From Vibrio porteresiae DSM 19223 (GTDB lineage: Bacteria > Pseudomonadota > Gammaproteobacteria > Enterobacterales > Vibrionaceae), in assembly GCF_024347055.1 (NCBI RefSeq), contig NZ_AP024895.1, positions 1,984,001 to 2,048,000 of the forward strand: DNA of 64,000 nucleotides, written 5' to 3'. The notes beneath the pieces were generated by a model that saw nothing but the letters and a program-made list of their open reading frames with translations, ran no database searches and was not told where the DNA came from. Below, piece by piece: positions 1-8,733 of the stretch (positions within the stretch are counted from its first letter, which is position 1; the number at the start of each line of letters is the position of its first letter). The position numbers were made by a program, and so were the translations under genes.

Positions 1-243
1 AATAATCAATACGTCAAAATTGATATTGATGATGACTCATATGATAACGATCTAGATGGCGTAGAATGGGGAGCCTACAGTTGGGATAGCACCAACCAGT
101 TGATTACACTATCTGAGTTTAGCGGCTATAACACCGACGACGACAGTGATATTGAGACTTACACCATAACCATCGCCGATGACACACTAAGGCTAACCGA
201 AGGTGATGGCGATGATGACGTCTCGGTGTTTATTCGCCAATAA
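1..243 (+). CDS. C-terminal end of an unidentified acidic protein (partial)
   Basis: The window opens inside this gene, so only its last 80 codons are visible, ending in TAA. The tail is strongly acidic, with Asp-rich stretches such as KIDIDDD and GDGDDDVS, and it alternates polar and aromatic residues (VEWGAYSWD, DIETYTITIADD) in a way typical of exported beta-rich proteins. No family is recognised, and neither a start nor a signal peptide can be seen. The continuous frame with no stops and the bias toward sense codons make it a real gene end. Its function is unknown. Confidence 0.65.
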   Translation, partial: NNQYVKIDIDDDSYDNDLDGVEWGAYSWDSTNQLITLSEFSGYNTDDDSDIETYTITIADDTLRLTEGDGDDDVSVFIRQ

Positions 244-379
244 ACAAATTAAAAGGATAGAGATAGCACCTATAGCATGAGTTTTAATGAATCACTAAGA
301 CTCATGCTACACCAGTTATTAAGCTCGACTTGTTGCTTTTCAAGACCAGTATGGATTGTTCAATCGCATAACAGGCGAC

Positions 380-1312
380 CTACGCCATCACCATCTTATG
401 ACGCAGACCCGTTGTCGTCGCCATTTGTCCCTCGGTGGTGATGACTATCGCTTCCATCCCTTCTATTTGATTGACCGTGTGCAAAATAGCGCGTGGTTCT
501 AAGCCAAATAGCTTGGTGGTGTAGATATCACAATCTAATGATTTATCAGCAATAATAGTCAGTGAAGCAACACTGTTTTGTACCGGATAGCCAGTTTGGC
601 TGTCAAAAATGTGGTGGTATTGCTGACCATTGTGGTTAAAGGTGCGCTCATAAATGCCGGAGGTCACCACCGATTGATTACTGATTTTCACCGAAGCGAC
701 ACTATGACCTCGTGGCAAAAACGGATTTTGGATGCCCACATCCCAATCATGACTTTGCTTTGGCGATTCACCATACACCAGTAAGTTACCGCCGATATCG
801 ACCATCGCAGAAATAGGCGACTTTTGCTTAAAAAACGCCATGACTTTGTCACTAAAATAGCCTTTAGCAATCGCGCCTAAATCGATTTCAAGCCCCGGCT
901 TGGTAAAAAATATTGAGTGCTCTTCATCGTTTAAAATGATGTCGGCCGGATTTAATCGCGCCAATACTGCATCGATTTCTTCTTGAGTGGGCACTCGCGC
1001 CTCTTTAAATCCCACGCGCCACAGTTTGATCAACGGCCCGATAGCAATATTCAAAAAGCTGTTAAGGTCTAGACTGTGCTGATGGCCAATTTTGATCAGT
1101 TCATACACATCGGCATCAACCACAACCGGATGGTTAGCCGCATTCATTTTCACATTGGCAAGCTGCGACGCCTCGCTATTAGCGCTAAATACCTGCTCAT
1201 AACGCTTTAACATGGCACAGGCTTGTGCAACACATGGCTGGGCATTTTCTCCTTTGAAATGGAGACGAATTTTTGTGCCCATCGCCTCTATCACTTGGTG
1301 CGCTTCGGTCAT
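380..1312 (-). CDS. apbE: FAD:protein FMN transferase (ApbE family)
   Basis: This enzyme takes FMN from FAD and attaches it through a phosphoester bond to a Thr or Ser of a target protein. ApbE hallmarks are present: a DLGAIAKGYFSDK segment, the glycine-rich VDIGGNLLVYG, a HIFDSQTGYP motif that corresponds to the usual HIIDPxTG, and a late Asp/Thr pair (DCDIYTTKLF) where metal is bound. The length, 310 residues, is normal. No signal peptide or lipobox is visible, so it should act in the cytoplasm, unlike many periplasmic ApbE proteins. It lies 14 bases downstream of the LysR gene and faces a flavoprotein with an FMN_bind domain, which is the obvious substrate. An AGGA ribosome site precedes the ATG. 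Confidence 0.92.
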   Translation of the reverse strand: MTEAHQVIEAMGTKIRLHFKGENAQPCVAQACAMLKRYEQVFSANSEASQLANVKMNAANHPVVVDADVYELIKIGHQHSLDLNSFLNIAIGPLIKLWRVGFKEARVPTQEEIDAVLARLNPADIILNDEEHSIFFTKPGLEIDLGAIAKGYFSDKVMAFFKQKSPISAMVDIGGNLLVYGESPKQSHDWDVGIQNPFLPRGHSVASVKISNQSVVTSGIYERTFNHNGQQYHHIFDSQTGYPVQNSVASLTIIADKSLDCDIYTTKLFGLEPRAILHTVNQIEGMEAIVITTEGQMATTTGLRHKMVMA

Positions 1313-1326
1313 AGTCTCATCCTGTG

Positions 1327-2259
1327 TTATTCGTATTGAGTAGCGTCTTTATAGCGCATAAATGAGTCCAGCAACCCTTTGTCCATCTCCGTCAAATCAC
1401 GATTGTAATGATGGGCAATAAAATAATCCGCATTCAGTTGTTCAACGGGCAACATATAGGTATTAAATTGCTCTGGGCAAGGTTCAGTCACTAAACTTTC
1501 CGGCACAAACGTTACGCCTGCATCGGCCATGGCGAGATTTTTCACCGTCGCGATTTCGTAACTTTCCAGCACAATATCAGGTTTAATCTTGTAGATATCC
1601 AATAGATGGTCGATCTGGGTGCGTATTACCGACCCTTTCACCGTTAACACCAACTTTTGGCTCAATAATTCATCCATCGCAATGCTGCCTTGAGGAATCG
1701 CCGCGATATTTTCCTGATAAAGCACGCTGGATTTAGGAATAATGGCGTAGTAACGGTGCTTACCCCATGACGCCGCACTCAGATTAGGGTCGATATGCCG
1801 CGAGTTTTGCCCTATCCAAAAATCAATCTCGCTTTTTAGCAGCCTTTTCTCGTTGCTATCGGGCATATCTTCCACCAGCTCGACTTGACAGTTTGGATAA
1901 AGCGCTAAGAATTTGGGCAAAAATAGCGGTAACAGATAGGTGCCAATACTCGGCAATATGCCGATCTTAATCGTGGTTTTATCCATATCGGTAATAGCAC
2001 TGATATGGCGGCGCATATTGGAATAGACCGTCTCTATCGAACCAAGGTAGTCATAGTAGATCTTCCCCTGCTCCGTTAAGCGATACGGTACTTCACTGCG
2101 ATTGATGATTTGGCAGTTGAGTTCGTTTTCAATTCGTTTGATCACTTGCGTAAGATAAGGTTGCGAAATGTAAAGAGACTCAGCCGCTTTGCTGTAATTG
2201 CTGAATTTGAGTAACGCATCGATGTAATAGAGGGTGTTTTGACTGCGATATTTTGACAT
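1327..2259 (-). CDS. LysR-family transcriptional regulator
   Basis: This is a LysR-type regulator of normal length (310 residues). The N-terminal winged helix-turn-helix covers about residues 6-65 (SKAAESLYISQPYLTQVIKR), followed by a periplasmic-binding-like effector domain from about 90 to 295 (TTIKIGILPSIGTYLLP). It is divergent from the reductase genes and probably co-transcribed with apbE, so it is likely the local activator responding to the reductase substrate or a related acid. The start ATG has an AAGG ribosome site. The intergenic region contains short inverted repeats that could be its binding sites. The effector cannot be deduced from sequence. Confidence 0.9.
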   Translation of the reverse strand: MSKYRSQNTLYYIDALLKFSNYSKAAESLYISQPYLTQVIKRIENELNCQIINRSEVPYRLTEQGKIYYDYLGSIETVYSNMRRHISAITDMDKTTIKIGILPSIGTYLLPLFLPKFLALYPNCQVELVEDMPDSNEKRLLKSEIDFWIGQNSRHIDPNLSAASWGKHRYYAIIPKSSVLYQENIAAIPQGSIAMDELLSQKLVLTVKGSVIRTQIDHLLDIYKIKPDIVLESYEIATVKNLAMADAGVTFVPESLVTEPCPEQFNTYMLPVEQLNADYFIAHHYNRDLTEMDKGLLDSFMRYKDATQYE

Positions 2260-2291
2260 GAATCAACCTTAATATGCGCTGGATTGCATTT

Positions 2292-2337
2292 CTATAACAA
2301 ATCACTTATAGCCCCCTATTTTATAGCTATTAGATAG
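2292..2337. promoter_or_regulatory. Cluster of CTAT-N-ATAG inverted repeats, likely LysR operator
   Basis: Two abutting 11-base palindromes, CTAT-TTT-ATAG (2316-2326) and CTAT-TAG-ATAG (2327-2337), lie between the divergent lysR and reductase genes. A wider pair, CTATA (2292-2296) and TATAG (2307-2311), sits just beside them. LysR-type regulators normally bind interrupted palindromes in such divergent promoters, so the cluster is a good candidate operator. That it is the actual LysR site is inference. Confidence 0.5.
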
Positions 2338-2409
2338 CCATTGCATACTGTGATAAAACTGAACACAGAATTTAATTTATGGCTACGACAATTTAGGGAA
2401 ACCTCTACT

Positions 2410-3018
2410 ATGAACTACTTAGCAATTGTTGGCACCAACTCCAAGGTGTCAACAAATCGTATGTTACTGCAATTCATGAAAGAGCATTTTAAAGACGAAG
2501 CCCAGCTTGAACTCTTTGAAATTAAAGACCTACCTGCTTTCTACGAACCTGAAGATAACCAAGTACCCCAACAAGTTGCTGAACTATCAGCAAAAATTCT
2601 TGCTGCAGATGGCGTTATCATTGCCACGCCGGAGTATGACCACACCATCACTGCGTCACTAAAAAGTGCATTGGAATGGATAAGTTACACCAGTCAAGCG
2701 CTCACAGATAAACCGGTTTTGATCGTGGGTGCTTCTCACGGTGCTCTAGGTTCTTCTCGCGCCCAAGCTCACCTTCGCCAGATTCTTGACTCCCCTGAAT
2801 TGGCTGCCCGCCTTATGCCTAGCAGCGAATTTCTCCTAGGAAAATCGCAAGCAGCCTTTAATGCGACAGGCGATTTGATCTATCCCGACAAGGTTACTGA
2901 ACTCGATGAAATTTTTAGAGAATTCACACTGTTTACCGACCTTATTACAAAACTCTTATCAGAAAAAGCGGTGATCAGAAAAGGTAAGAAATTCGCTTGG
3001 CAAACTCAGAAGGCATAA
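2410..3018 (+). CDS. NAD(P)H-dependent FMN reductase-like subunit
   Basis: This is a flavodoxin-fold NAD(P)H:FMN reductase of about 202 residues. The family signature is seen as AIVGTNSKVSTNR at the N-terminus, IIATPEYDHTITASLKS in the middle, and GSSRAQAHLRQ later. The chosen ATG has an AGGGA ribosome site ten bases upstream and gives an N-terminus that aligns with the next gene; an upstream TTG at 2341 would add 23 unsupported residues. The protein is a clear homologue of the first 180 residues of the 806-residue protein that starts four bases downstream, so the two probably form a heteromer. Related pairs are known from Vibrio NADH-dependent acrylate and (hydroxy)cinnamate reductases (recalled). 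It probably supplies electrons or structure; its exact role is unknown. Confidence 0.85.
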   Translation: MNYLAIVGTNSKVSTNRMLLQFMKEHFKDEAQLELFEIKDLPAFYEPEDNQVPQQVAELSAKILAADGVIIATPEYDHTITASLKSALEWISYTSQALTDKPVLIVGASHGALGSSRAQAHLRQILDSPELAARLMPSSEFLLGKSQAAFNATGDLIYPDKVTELDEIFREFTLFTDLITKLLSEKAVIRKGKKFAWQTQKA

Positions 3019-3022
3019 CAAA

Positions 3023-5443
3023 ATGAAATTTGCAGCTATTGTCGGAACGACATCTCCAAAATCTTATAACCGTACTCTACTTCAATTTATGCAAACGTAT
3101 TTTAAAGACAAAGCAGAGATTGAACTGTTAGAGATCAACGACGTTCCTATGTTTAACCAAGATTTGCCATCAAATAATCCGCAGCTCTTGGCCATCAACG
3201 AGAAAATCGTTGCCAGCGATGGGGTGATCATCGCCACTCCTGAATACAATCACTCCATCCCATCGAGCCTAAAAAGCGTATTGGAATGGTTAAGTTACGA
3301 GCTACATCCACTGGATGGCAAACCTGTGATGATCTTGGGTGCTTCTATTGATTCACAAGGTTCTTCACGCGCACAGCTACACCTTCGCCAAGTATTAGAT
3401 GCCCCTGGCGTCAACGCTAACGTGATGCCAGGTTACGAATTCCTACTGGGTAATGCCAACAAAGCCTTTGATGAAAACGGCAAACTGAACAGCGAAGGCA
3501 CTATAGACTTCTTGGAAAGATGTTTCTTACGCTTTATGCGTTTCGCCAAAATCTCTAACCAGCTCAATGAAGAAGAGGAATTTTCATTCACACCGGGCAC
3601 GTATGACGTTCACGCCCTAGGTCACGGTGGAGCGCTACCGATGAAAGTGGCGTTCAGTGAAAAACGTATCGAAAGCATCGATATCGACACCGCTGGTGAA
3701 ACCGAAGGTTTGGCAGACGTGGTTTTTGTGCGCATTCCAGACAAAATCATCGAAGGCCAAACCCTCAATGTGGATGCTCTATCTGGCGCATCTGAAACCA
3801 GTAACGCCGTGCTTGATGGCGTAGCCAAAGCAGTGAAACTGGCTGGCGTAAACCCAGATATCCTACGCAAACGTCCAAAACCAGCAAGTAGCCTAAATAA
3901 AGGCGATGAAGAATACACTTGTGACGTTGTGGTTATCGGTGGCGGCGGTGCCGGTCTAAGCGCAGCAGCAACCGTACTGCAACAAGGTAAGAGCGCTATC
4001 GTGCTGGAAAAATACCCTGCTGTGGGCGGTAATACCATTCGTACGGGTGGTCCAATCAACGCAGCTGATCCAGAATGGCAACGTACCTTTGATGAAAACC
4101 CAGGTGAACGTCATACCATTCAACATCTGCTCAGCATTGATGAAAGCAATATTCACCAAGAATACCGCGCGGACTTTCGTGCTCTAAAAGACGAATTTGC
4201 CACTTACGAAGCGCAGTTTGGTGAAGGACAAGGCCACCTATTTGATTCACCTCTACTACACCGTATGCAAACTTACTTCGGCGGTAAACGTACAGACCTG
4301 AAAGGTAACGACATCTACGGTCAATACGACTTAGTGAAAATCCTCACTGATCGCGCGCTAGAAAGTGTGAAATGGTTGGAAGATATCGGTGTGGAATACG
4401 ACAAATCTATCGTGTTTGCACCTGTGGGCGCGCTATGGCGTCGTGGTCATAAACCTGTTAAGAAATACGGAACAGCATTCATTCTAGCGCTGACTGACTA
4501 CATCAAGAAAATGAACGGCACTATCATCACTGATAGCCCTGCCAAAGAGTTCTTGATTGAAAACGGCGAAATCAAAGGCATGATCGCAACTGGCGTAAAC
4601 GGTCAAAAAATCACGGTTCGCGCTAACGCTGTGGTACTGGCAAGTGGCGGTTTTGGTGCCAACACTAAGATGTTGCAACAATACAACACTTACTGGGAAA
4701 GCATCCCTGATGACGTGAAAACCACCAACTCTTACGCAATGACCGGGGATGGTATCGTTCTTGGTCAATCAGTTGGTGCAGGTCTAACCGGTATGGGCTT
4801 TACCCAAATGATGCCAGTGGCCGACCCAATTACCGGTGAGCTATTTAGTGGCCTACAAGTACCACCAGAAAACTTCGTGATTGTGAACAAACAAGGTAAA
4901 CGTTTCATCAACGAATTCGCTGGTCGTGACGTGTTAACCAAAGCAGCATTGGCTGAAGGCGGCCTGTTCTATCTCATCGCCGATGATGAAATCAAGAAAA
5001 CCGCAGCAAACACCAGCCAAGAGAAAATCGATCGCCAAGTAGCAGCTGGCACGCTATTTAAAGCCGATACCCTTGAAGAGTTGGCGCTAAAAGTCGGTAT
5101 GGATCCTGCGACACTGGTCGATACTGTCGCCAAATACAATAGCTATGTTGAAGCGGGCGAAGATCCAGAGTTCCACAAAGATACCTTTAGTTTGAAAGTG
5201 GAAAAAGCGCCGTTCTACGCCACTCCACGTCAACCTGCGGTCCACCACACCATGGGTGGTTTAAAAATCGATACTGCATCTCGTGTTCTAGATGATAACA
5301 ATCAACCAATCAAACACTTGTATGCAGCCGGTGAAGTTGCCGGTGGTATCCACGCAGGTAACCGCCTCGGTGGTAATGCGCTCGCTGATATCTTCACTTT
5401 TGGCCGTATCGCAGGTCAAACTGCTATGGCTGAAATGGACTAA
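3023..5443 (+). CDS. Three-domain NAD(P)H-dependent 2-enoate/fumarate reductase-like flavoprotein
   Basis: Domain order in 806 residues: NAD(P)H:FMN reductase (about 1-180), FMN_bind (about 190-275), and a flavocytochrome-c-type FAD_binding_2 reductase domain (about 300-806). The FMN_bind domain carries D251-A-L-S-G-A-S257, which fits the ApbE flavinylation motif, with Ser257 as the predicted FMN attachment residue. The FAD domain has VVVIGGGGAGLSA (302-314), a RFINEFAGRD segment with the expected catalytic Arg, HHTMGGL and an AGEVAGG...NRLGGNA end. These match the fumarate reductase active site, but the segment that holds the second carboxylate (RGHKPVKKYG) differs from the fumarate enzymes. 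It lacks a signal peptide and haem motifs, so it is cytoplasmic. It likely reduces an alpha,beta-unsaturated carboxylate such as acrylate or a cinnamate, giving an NADH-linked electron sink. The substrate is inference. Confidence 0.87.
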   Translation: MKFAAIVGTTSPKSYNRTLLQFMQTYFKDKAEIELLEINDVPMFNQDLPSNNPQLLAINEKIVASDGVIIATPEYNHSIPSSLKSVLEWLSYELHPLDGKPVMILGASIDSQGSSRAQLHLRQVLDAPGVNANVMPGYEFLLGNANKAFDENGKLNSEGTIDFLERCFLRFMRFAKISNQLNEEEEFSFTPGTYDVHALGHGGALPMKVAFSEKRIESIDIDTAGETEGLADVVFVRIPDKIIEGQTLNVDALSGASETSNAVLDGVAKAVKLAGVNPDILRKRPKPASSLNKGDEEYTCDVVVIGGGGAGLSAAATVLQQGKSAIVLEKYPAVGGNTIRTGGPINAADPEWQRTFDENPGERHTIQHLLSIDESNIHQEYRADFRALKDEFATYEAQFGEGQGHLFDSPLLHRMQTYFGGKRTDLKGNDIYGQYDLVKILTDRALESVKWLEDIGVEYDKSIVFAPVGALWRRGHKPVKKYGTAFILALTDYIKKMNGTIITDSPAKEFLIENGEIKGMIATGVNGQKITVRANAVVLASGGFGANTKMLQQYNTYWESIPDDVKTTNSYAMTGDGIVLGQSVGAGLTGMGFTQMMPVADPITGELFSGLQVPPENFVIVNKQGKRFINEFAGRDVLTKAALAEGGLFYLIADDEIKKTAANTSQEKIDRQVAAGTLFKADTLEELALKVGMDPATLVDTVAKYNSYVEAGEDPEFHKDTFSLKVEKAPFYATPRQPAVHHTMGGLKIDTASRVLDDNNQPIKHLYAAGEVAGGIHAGNRLGGNALADIFTFGRIAGQTAMAEMD

Positions 5444-5464
5444 CATTATCTTTTAACTAAGCAT

Positions 5465-5496
5465 AAGCGCCCCGTTATTTCACGGGGCGCTTTAAT
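5465..5496 (+). terminator. Intrinsic terminator after the reductase operon
   Basis: A perfect 10-bp stem, AAGCGCCCCG (5465-5474) with CGGGGCGCTT (5483-5492), has an 8-base loop and runs into TTTAATTT. It lies about 20 bases after the stop codon. Confidence 0.85.
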
Positions 5497-5983
5497 TTAA
5501 ATCAACTCAATCATGCGATTAGGTTTTAATAAATCATCAATATAGACACCTTGCCATTGAAAATGATCCTAACTCAATGTCATCTAATTTTTAGTGTGCC
5601 ATTTTAAAAATAACACTTAACAAGAAAATATCTCTCAGGTAACTATTTTTATTTATAAACGACATTCCCTTCCGACTCGTAAAGAACAAAAATACACTGC
5701 CACTTTTCAACGTTCTAAAACGGTAAAAACACCTAGGAAAAAATTATTTTATAAAAATTCAAAATAACCCTTTACATTGAGAAAGGATACGGTGATACTG
5801 AGCCTGCTCTGGTGTTCAGAGTTATTAAATGAAAAAATAAAGTTTCAAAGTTAAACCCTCAGAATTCCTTAACTGTTATCCTCAGAGTTTCCCTTCTCTA
5901 GCTTCATCAAGACATTAAATAATTCAAATTCTAGTGCTTCGCAAACTGTGCGATAAACTCTATTAATTTATAAGGGACAATCT
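5497..5983 (+). other. AT-rich region and probable long leader of the cold-shock gene
   Basis: No gene is seen in these bases. The sequence is AT-rich and ends in an AAGGGAC ribosome site just before the cold-shock ATG. CspA-family mRNAs usually have long structured leaders, so much of this stretch is probably promoter plus 5' untranslated RNA. I could not place a convincing -35/-10 pair. Confidence 0.4.
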
Positions 5984-6196
5984 ATGTCTAACAAAAAAAC
6001 TGGTTCTGTAAAGTGGTTTAACGAAACTAAAGGCTTCGGATTTTTAACACAAGATGACGGCGGCGCTGACGTGTTCGTTCACTTCAACTCTATCGTATCT
6101 GAAGGCTTTAAGACTTTGGCTGAAGGCCAAAAAGTTAGCTTCACAGTAGAACAAGGCAAAAAAGGCCTGCAAGCTGAAAACGTCACTACTGCATAA
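5984..6196 (+). CDS. CspA-family cold-shock protein
   Basis: This 70-residue protein is a single cold-shock domain that binds single-stranded RNA and DNA and melts RNA structure. The RNP1 motif is seen as KGFGFL (usually KGFGFI) and RNP2 as VFVHF, with the family start GSVKWFNETKGFG. The AAGGGAC ribosome site and a nearly 500-base gene-free leader upstream fit the CspA type of post-transcriptional control. A terminator follows at once, so it is probably monocistronic. Which csp paralogue this is cannot be decided from sequence alone. Confidence 0.95.
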   Translation: MSNKKTGSVKWFNETKGFGFLTQDDGGADVFVHFNSIVSEGFKTLAEGQKVSFTVEQGKKGLQAENVTTA

Positions 6197-6205
6197 GTGA
6201 CCAAT

Positions 6206-6230
6206 AGAGGTGTTAGCAACACCTCTTTAT
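6206..6230 (+). terminator. Intrinsic terminator after the cold-shock gene
   Basis: The stem AGAGGTGTT (6206-6214) pairs with AACACCTCT (6218-6226) across a three-base loop and is followed by TTTATTCT. Confidence 0.75.
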
Positions 6231-6327
6231 TCTCTCAATATCTCATCTATTAAAACAACCCCAATACACTTAATAATTCTTGCTATCTATGCAAATTTAT
6301 ATGTATTACTCAAATTAAAGAAAAAAT

Positions 6328-6534
6328 ATGTCAACATTCCAAATAAAATATATTAATGAAACCAATAACACCTTGCGCTCAGAAACTGTTTTTATGCGTA
6401 GCTTAAAAGGTGCAAAAATATCAGCTTCTTCATGTGCTCCATTTTGTACTAATAGAATTGAACTTCGAAATATAATCGGCACATTACTCGCTTATAAAGA
6501 AAATGGCATTTGGGTAAACGATTCAGGTTTTTGA
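6328..6534 (+). CDS. Small hypothetical protein downstream of the cold-shock gene
   Basis: This 68-residue ORF starts with STFQIKYINETNNTLRSETV and contains LKGAKISASS and IELRN. The mix of charged and hydrophobic residues looks like a folded cytosolic protein; there is no signal peptide or membrane segment. The ribosome site is weak (AAAGAAAAAAT). It is separated from the cold-shock gene by a terminator but has the same direction. I do not recognise the family, although small proteins of this style are found next to csp genes in vibrios (recalled, not checked). It is probably real. Confidence 0.55.
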   Translation: MSTFQIKYINETNNTLRSETVFMRSLKGAKISASSCAPFCTNRIELRNIIGTLLAYKENGIWVNDSGF

Positions 6535-6894
6535 TCTCACCTATTTCAATAATAAAAAAGACCAAGACATTCTAATTTCAGTTACTCACTTCTGCTTTAA
6601 AAGCCAATCAATATACTCTAAGCATCATAGAACTATCTCTGTGACCGAGTCACAAGCTTTCAACCCAATAACATTCGCTATAGAGCGTAGCTCCTTACCG
6701 TCACGAGTCATGTCAAAATCGATTACCACTAGCAAGACTTACAAGCGCTAACCGTTACATCAACAAGCAAATTGCAAAGCCAATTGAAGGTTATGACTCT
6801 AATTTAAAATAGTATTTCAACTTAGAGCCCAATGTGACAGCTACTCTTTATAGAGAAAATATCCGGATATCACTGATACCCGGATAAAGTTTAT
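6535..6894. other. Gene-poor stretch, possible decayed sequence
   Basis: No supportable gene is visible. A stop-bounded minus-strand frame of 38 codons (6625-6738) reads in part VVIDFDMTRDGKELRSI, which resembles coding sequence but has no start codon or ribosome site. It may be the remnant of a lost gene. Confidence 0.3.
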
Positions 6895-8733
6895 CTATTT
6901 TGATTCAAATGAACCGATATCCGGTGCATCGCCGTTGTAATCAAGACCCACATCCGTACCTGCATCAATCAATTCACTACCTGATTTCAGATGGAAGAAG
7001 TTAACAACAGGCAAGCTACCATCGCTTTGACGGTCAGCCAGTAAGTCATCAATATCGACACTGGAGTAATCAGACGATGAGAATGAAAGGCTATTTTGCC
7101 AGCTGTTGTTAGAAATGCTGGTTGAACTGCCGCCAAATTTATCGCTGTTATCCCCACCTAAAGAAACGCTGTTTTTGATAGTCAGTTTCTTCAATTGACG
7201 AGAGCTGCCATCACCCAAACCAAAGTTACGATCGTTATCGTAAGCAATCGCATTGTAAATGGTCACGGTGCCGCGGTTACTGTTTTGGTCATAACCATCA
7301 GCGGTGTTACCAGCTGAAATGGTATTGATATACAAGCCGTTATGGGCCAAATCTTTATCATCACTACCGCCGGTTTTAAACCCGTTACCATCGCCAGAGC
7401 CTTTTACCCCACTCTTCTGATAACCGTTTCTGATCATCCACGTATATTCTAAGGTGGTGGTGACGGTACTGCCGTTATCACGCAAATAGCCATCAAAACC
7501 ATCATCTAGGTTGTTCCAAGCACGGCAGCCGTAGAAGTAGTTTCCGGTTCCGACGGTAAGCTTGGCAGCAAAGCCATCTGCGTTCTCTAGTGATGAGTCA
7601 GCGTTGTAGTAAGAATCGGAGTTTTTAATAAAGTTGTACGCTGCACCACTGCTCATTTGCAGACCCGTATCCGAGTTTTCATAGAACTTCATAAACTCAA
7701 TGGTATTGTGTGAACCGGTTAGGTACATACCATTGTCACCCGCTTTAGTGATATCTAAGCCATAAATATGCCAGTAGTTACCGCTCACTTGGAAACCACG
7801 GTTAGAGCTGCTTTCTGACATTGCTTGGAAATTAAACACTGGGTGATCGTCACCAGGATAGGCACTGAGCACAATCGCTTTAGATGAAGTACCACTATTA
7901 GTGATCTCTATCGTATCGGAAGGATAGTAAGTCCCTTCACGAACATAAATTACATCACCTGCGCTTGCATCTTCGATAGCAGACAGTAAACCCGCGAGAG
8001 TCGATACCACTGTTGCGCTTGAATCGACCGTTTTGATAAACGATGGATAGCCGTTCGTGAGTGGTTCGCTGTTCGCACCAGCACTTTTGGCTGCCGTTGC
8101 CGTAGGCGCAGCTGCGGAACTTGAAATATCAGCGGTTGAAGAGTCGCTCGAATCCGAAGAGCTATCAGAATCTGAACTGGTCGAACTGCACGTTCTGGTC
8201 ACAGGCTCAAGCCACCAACGTTGTGAGCTGCCACTGGCATCTGCATTTTGATAAATATCAGAACCTTCGGTTGAACCAGCAACGGTCATCAGTAAACTTG
8301 AGTTAGCGTTGATGATCTTATAAGTGCCCTTATAAGTACCTGATGTCACTTTAACCAATTGCCATTCTTGGCTTAGAGAGCTGCTATACGGCTTTTGTTG
8401 AACCGTTGCACCGTTACTTTTTGAACCACTTTCCACCGTGGCTGCATAATCGGTATCGGAAGCCTGAATCGCCCAATAACCATTACTCTGCTCGTTCAAA
8501 TAGAAGCGTTGTGAGTCACTACCTGTGTTCTTTTGCGCTTCAACATTGGCTTTTTTGGCCGTTGATTCGGCGGCAACAAGCAGGTCGGCACCAGCGCTAA
8601 TAATTTTGTAAACCACACCATCGACTGGCGCATCGGTACAGTAATCTGCGGCGTAAACTTGGCCGCTCATCAACATCGCGCTCATGACACTCGCCAGCGC
8701 AAAACGCTTGTTTCTAAGATTGCAAACTTTCAC
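6895..8733 (-). CDS. Secreted ricin-type lectin / PL9 family polysaccharide lyase
   Basis: This 612-residue exported enzyme probably cleaves pectin-type polysaccharides by beta-elimination. It has a signal peptide (residues 1 to about 28, ending GQVYA), a ricin-type beta-trefoil with repeated QRF/QEW/QRWW motifs (about 35-178), a Ser-rich linker (about 182-225) and a right-handed parallel beta-helix (about 230-605). The catalytic pattern of family PL9 is visible: Asp386 in NADGFAAKL, Asp410/411/414 in NLDDGFDGY as calcium ligands, and Lys453 in GNGFKTGG as the base. Spacing matches the recalled Pel9A pattern closely. The start is GTG with a GAAGGAA ribosome site. The lectin probably targets the enzyme to its substrate. 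Pectate or rhamnogalacturonan specificity cannot be separated by eye. Confidence 0.87.
   Translation of the reverse strand: MKVCNLRNKRFALASVMSAMLMSGQVYAADYCTDAPVDGVVYKIISAGADLLVAAESTAKKANVEAQKNTGSDSQRFYLNEQSNGYWAIQASDTDYAATVESGSKSNGATVQQKPYSSSLSQEWQLVKVTSGTYKGTYKIINANSSLLMTVAGSTEGSDIYQNADASGSSQRWWLEPVTRTCSSTSSDSDSSSDSSDSSTADISSSAAAPTATAAKSAGANSEPLTNGYPSFIKTVDSSATVVSTLAGLLSAIEDASAGDVIYVREGTYYPSDTIEITNSGTSSKAIVLSAYPGDDHPVFNFQAMSESSSNRGFQVSGNYWHIYGLDITKAGDNGMYLTGSHNTIEFMKFYENSDTGLQMSSGAAYNFIKNSDSYYNADSSLENADGFAAKLTVGTGNYFYGCRAWNNLDDGFDGYLRDNGSTVTTTLEYTWMIRNGYQKSGVKGSGDGNGFKTGGSDDKDLAHNGLYINTISAGNTADGYDQNSNRGTVTIYNAIAYDNDRNFGLGDGSSRQLKKLTIKNSVSLGGDNSDKFGGSSTSISNNSWQNSLSFSSSDYSSVDIDDLLADRQSDGSLPVVNFFHLKSGSELIDAGTDVGLDYNGDAPDIGSFESK

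Noticed and set aside
3622..4059. 145-codon frame on the minus strand
   Set aside because: It lies wholly inside the reductase gene, has no ribosome site, and encodes a low-complexity Pro/Ser/Ala-rich sequence typical of antisense frames.
6625..6738. Minus-strand frame reading VVIDFDMTRDGKELRSI
   Set aside because: It looks like coding sequence but is only 38 codons, has no start codon and no identified family, so it was noted only as possible decay.
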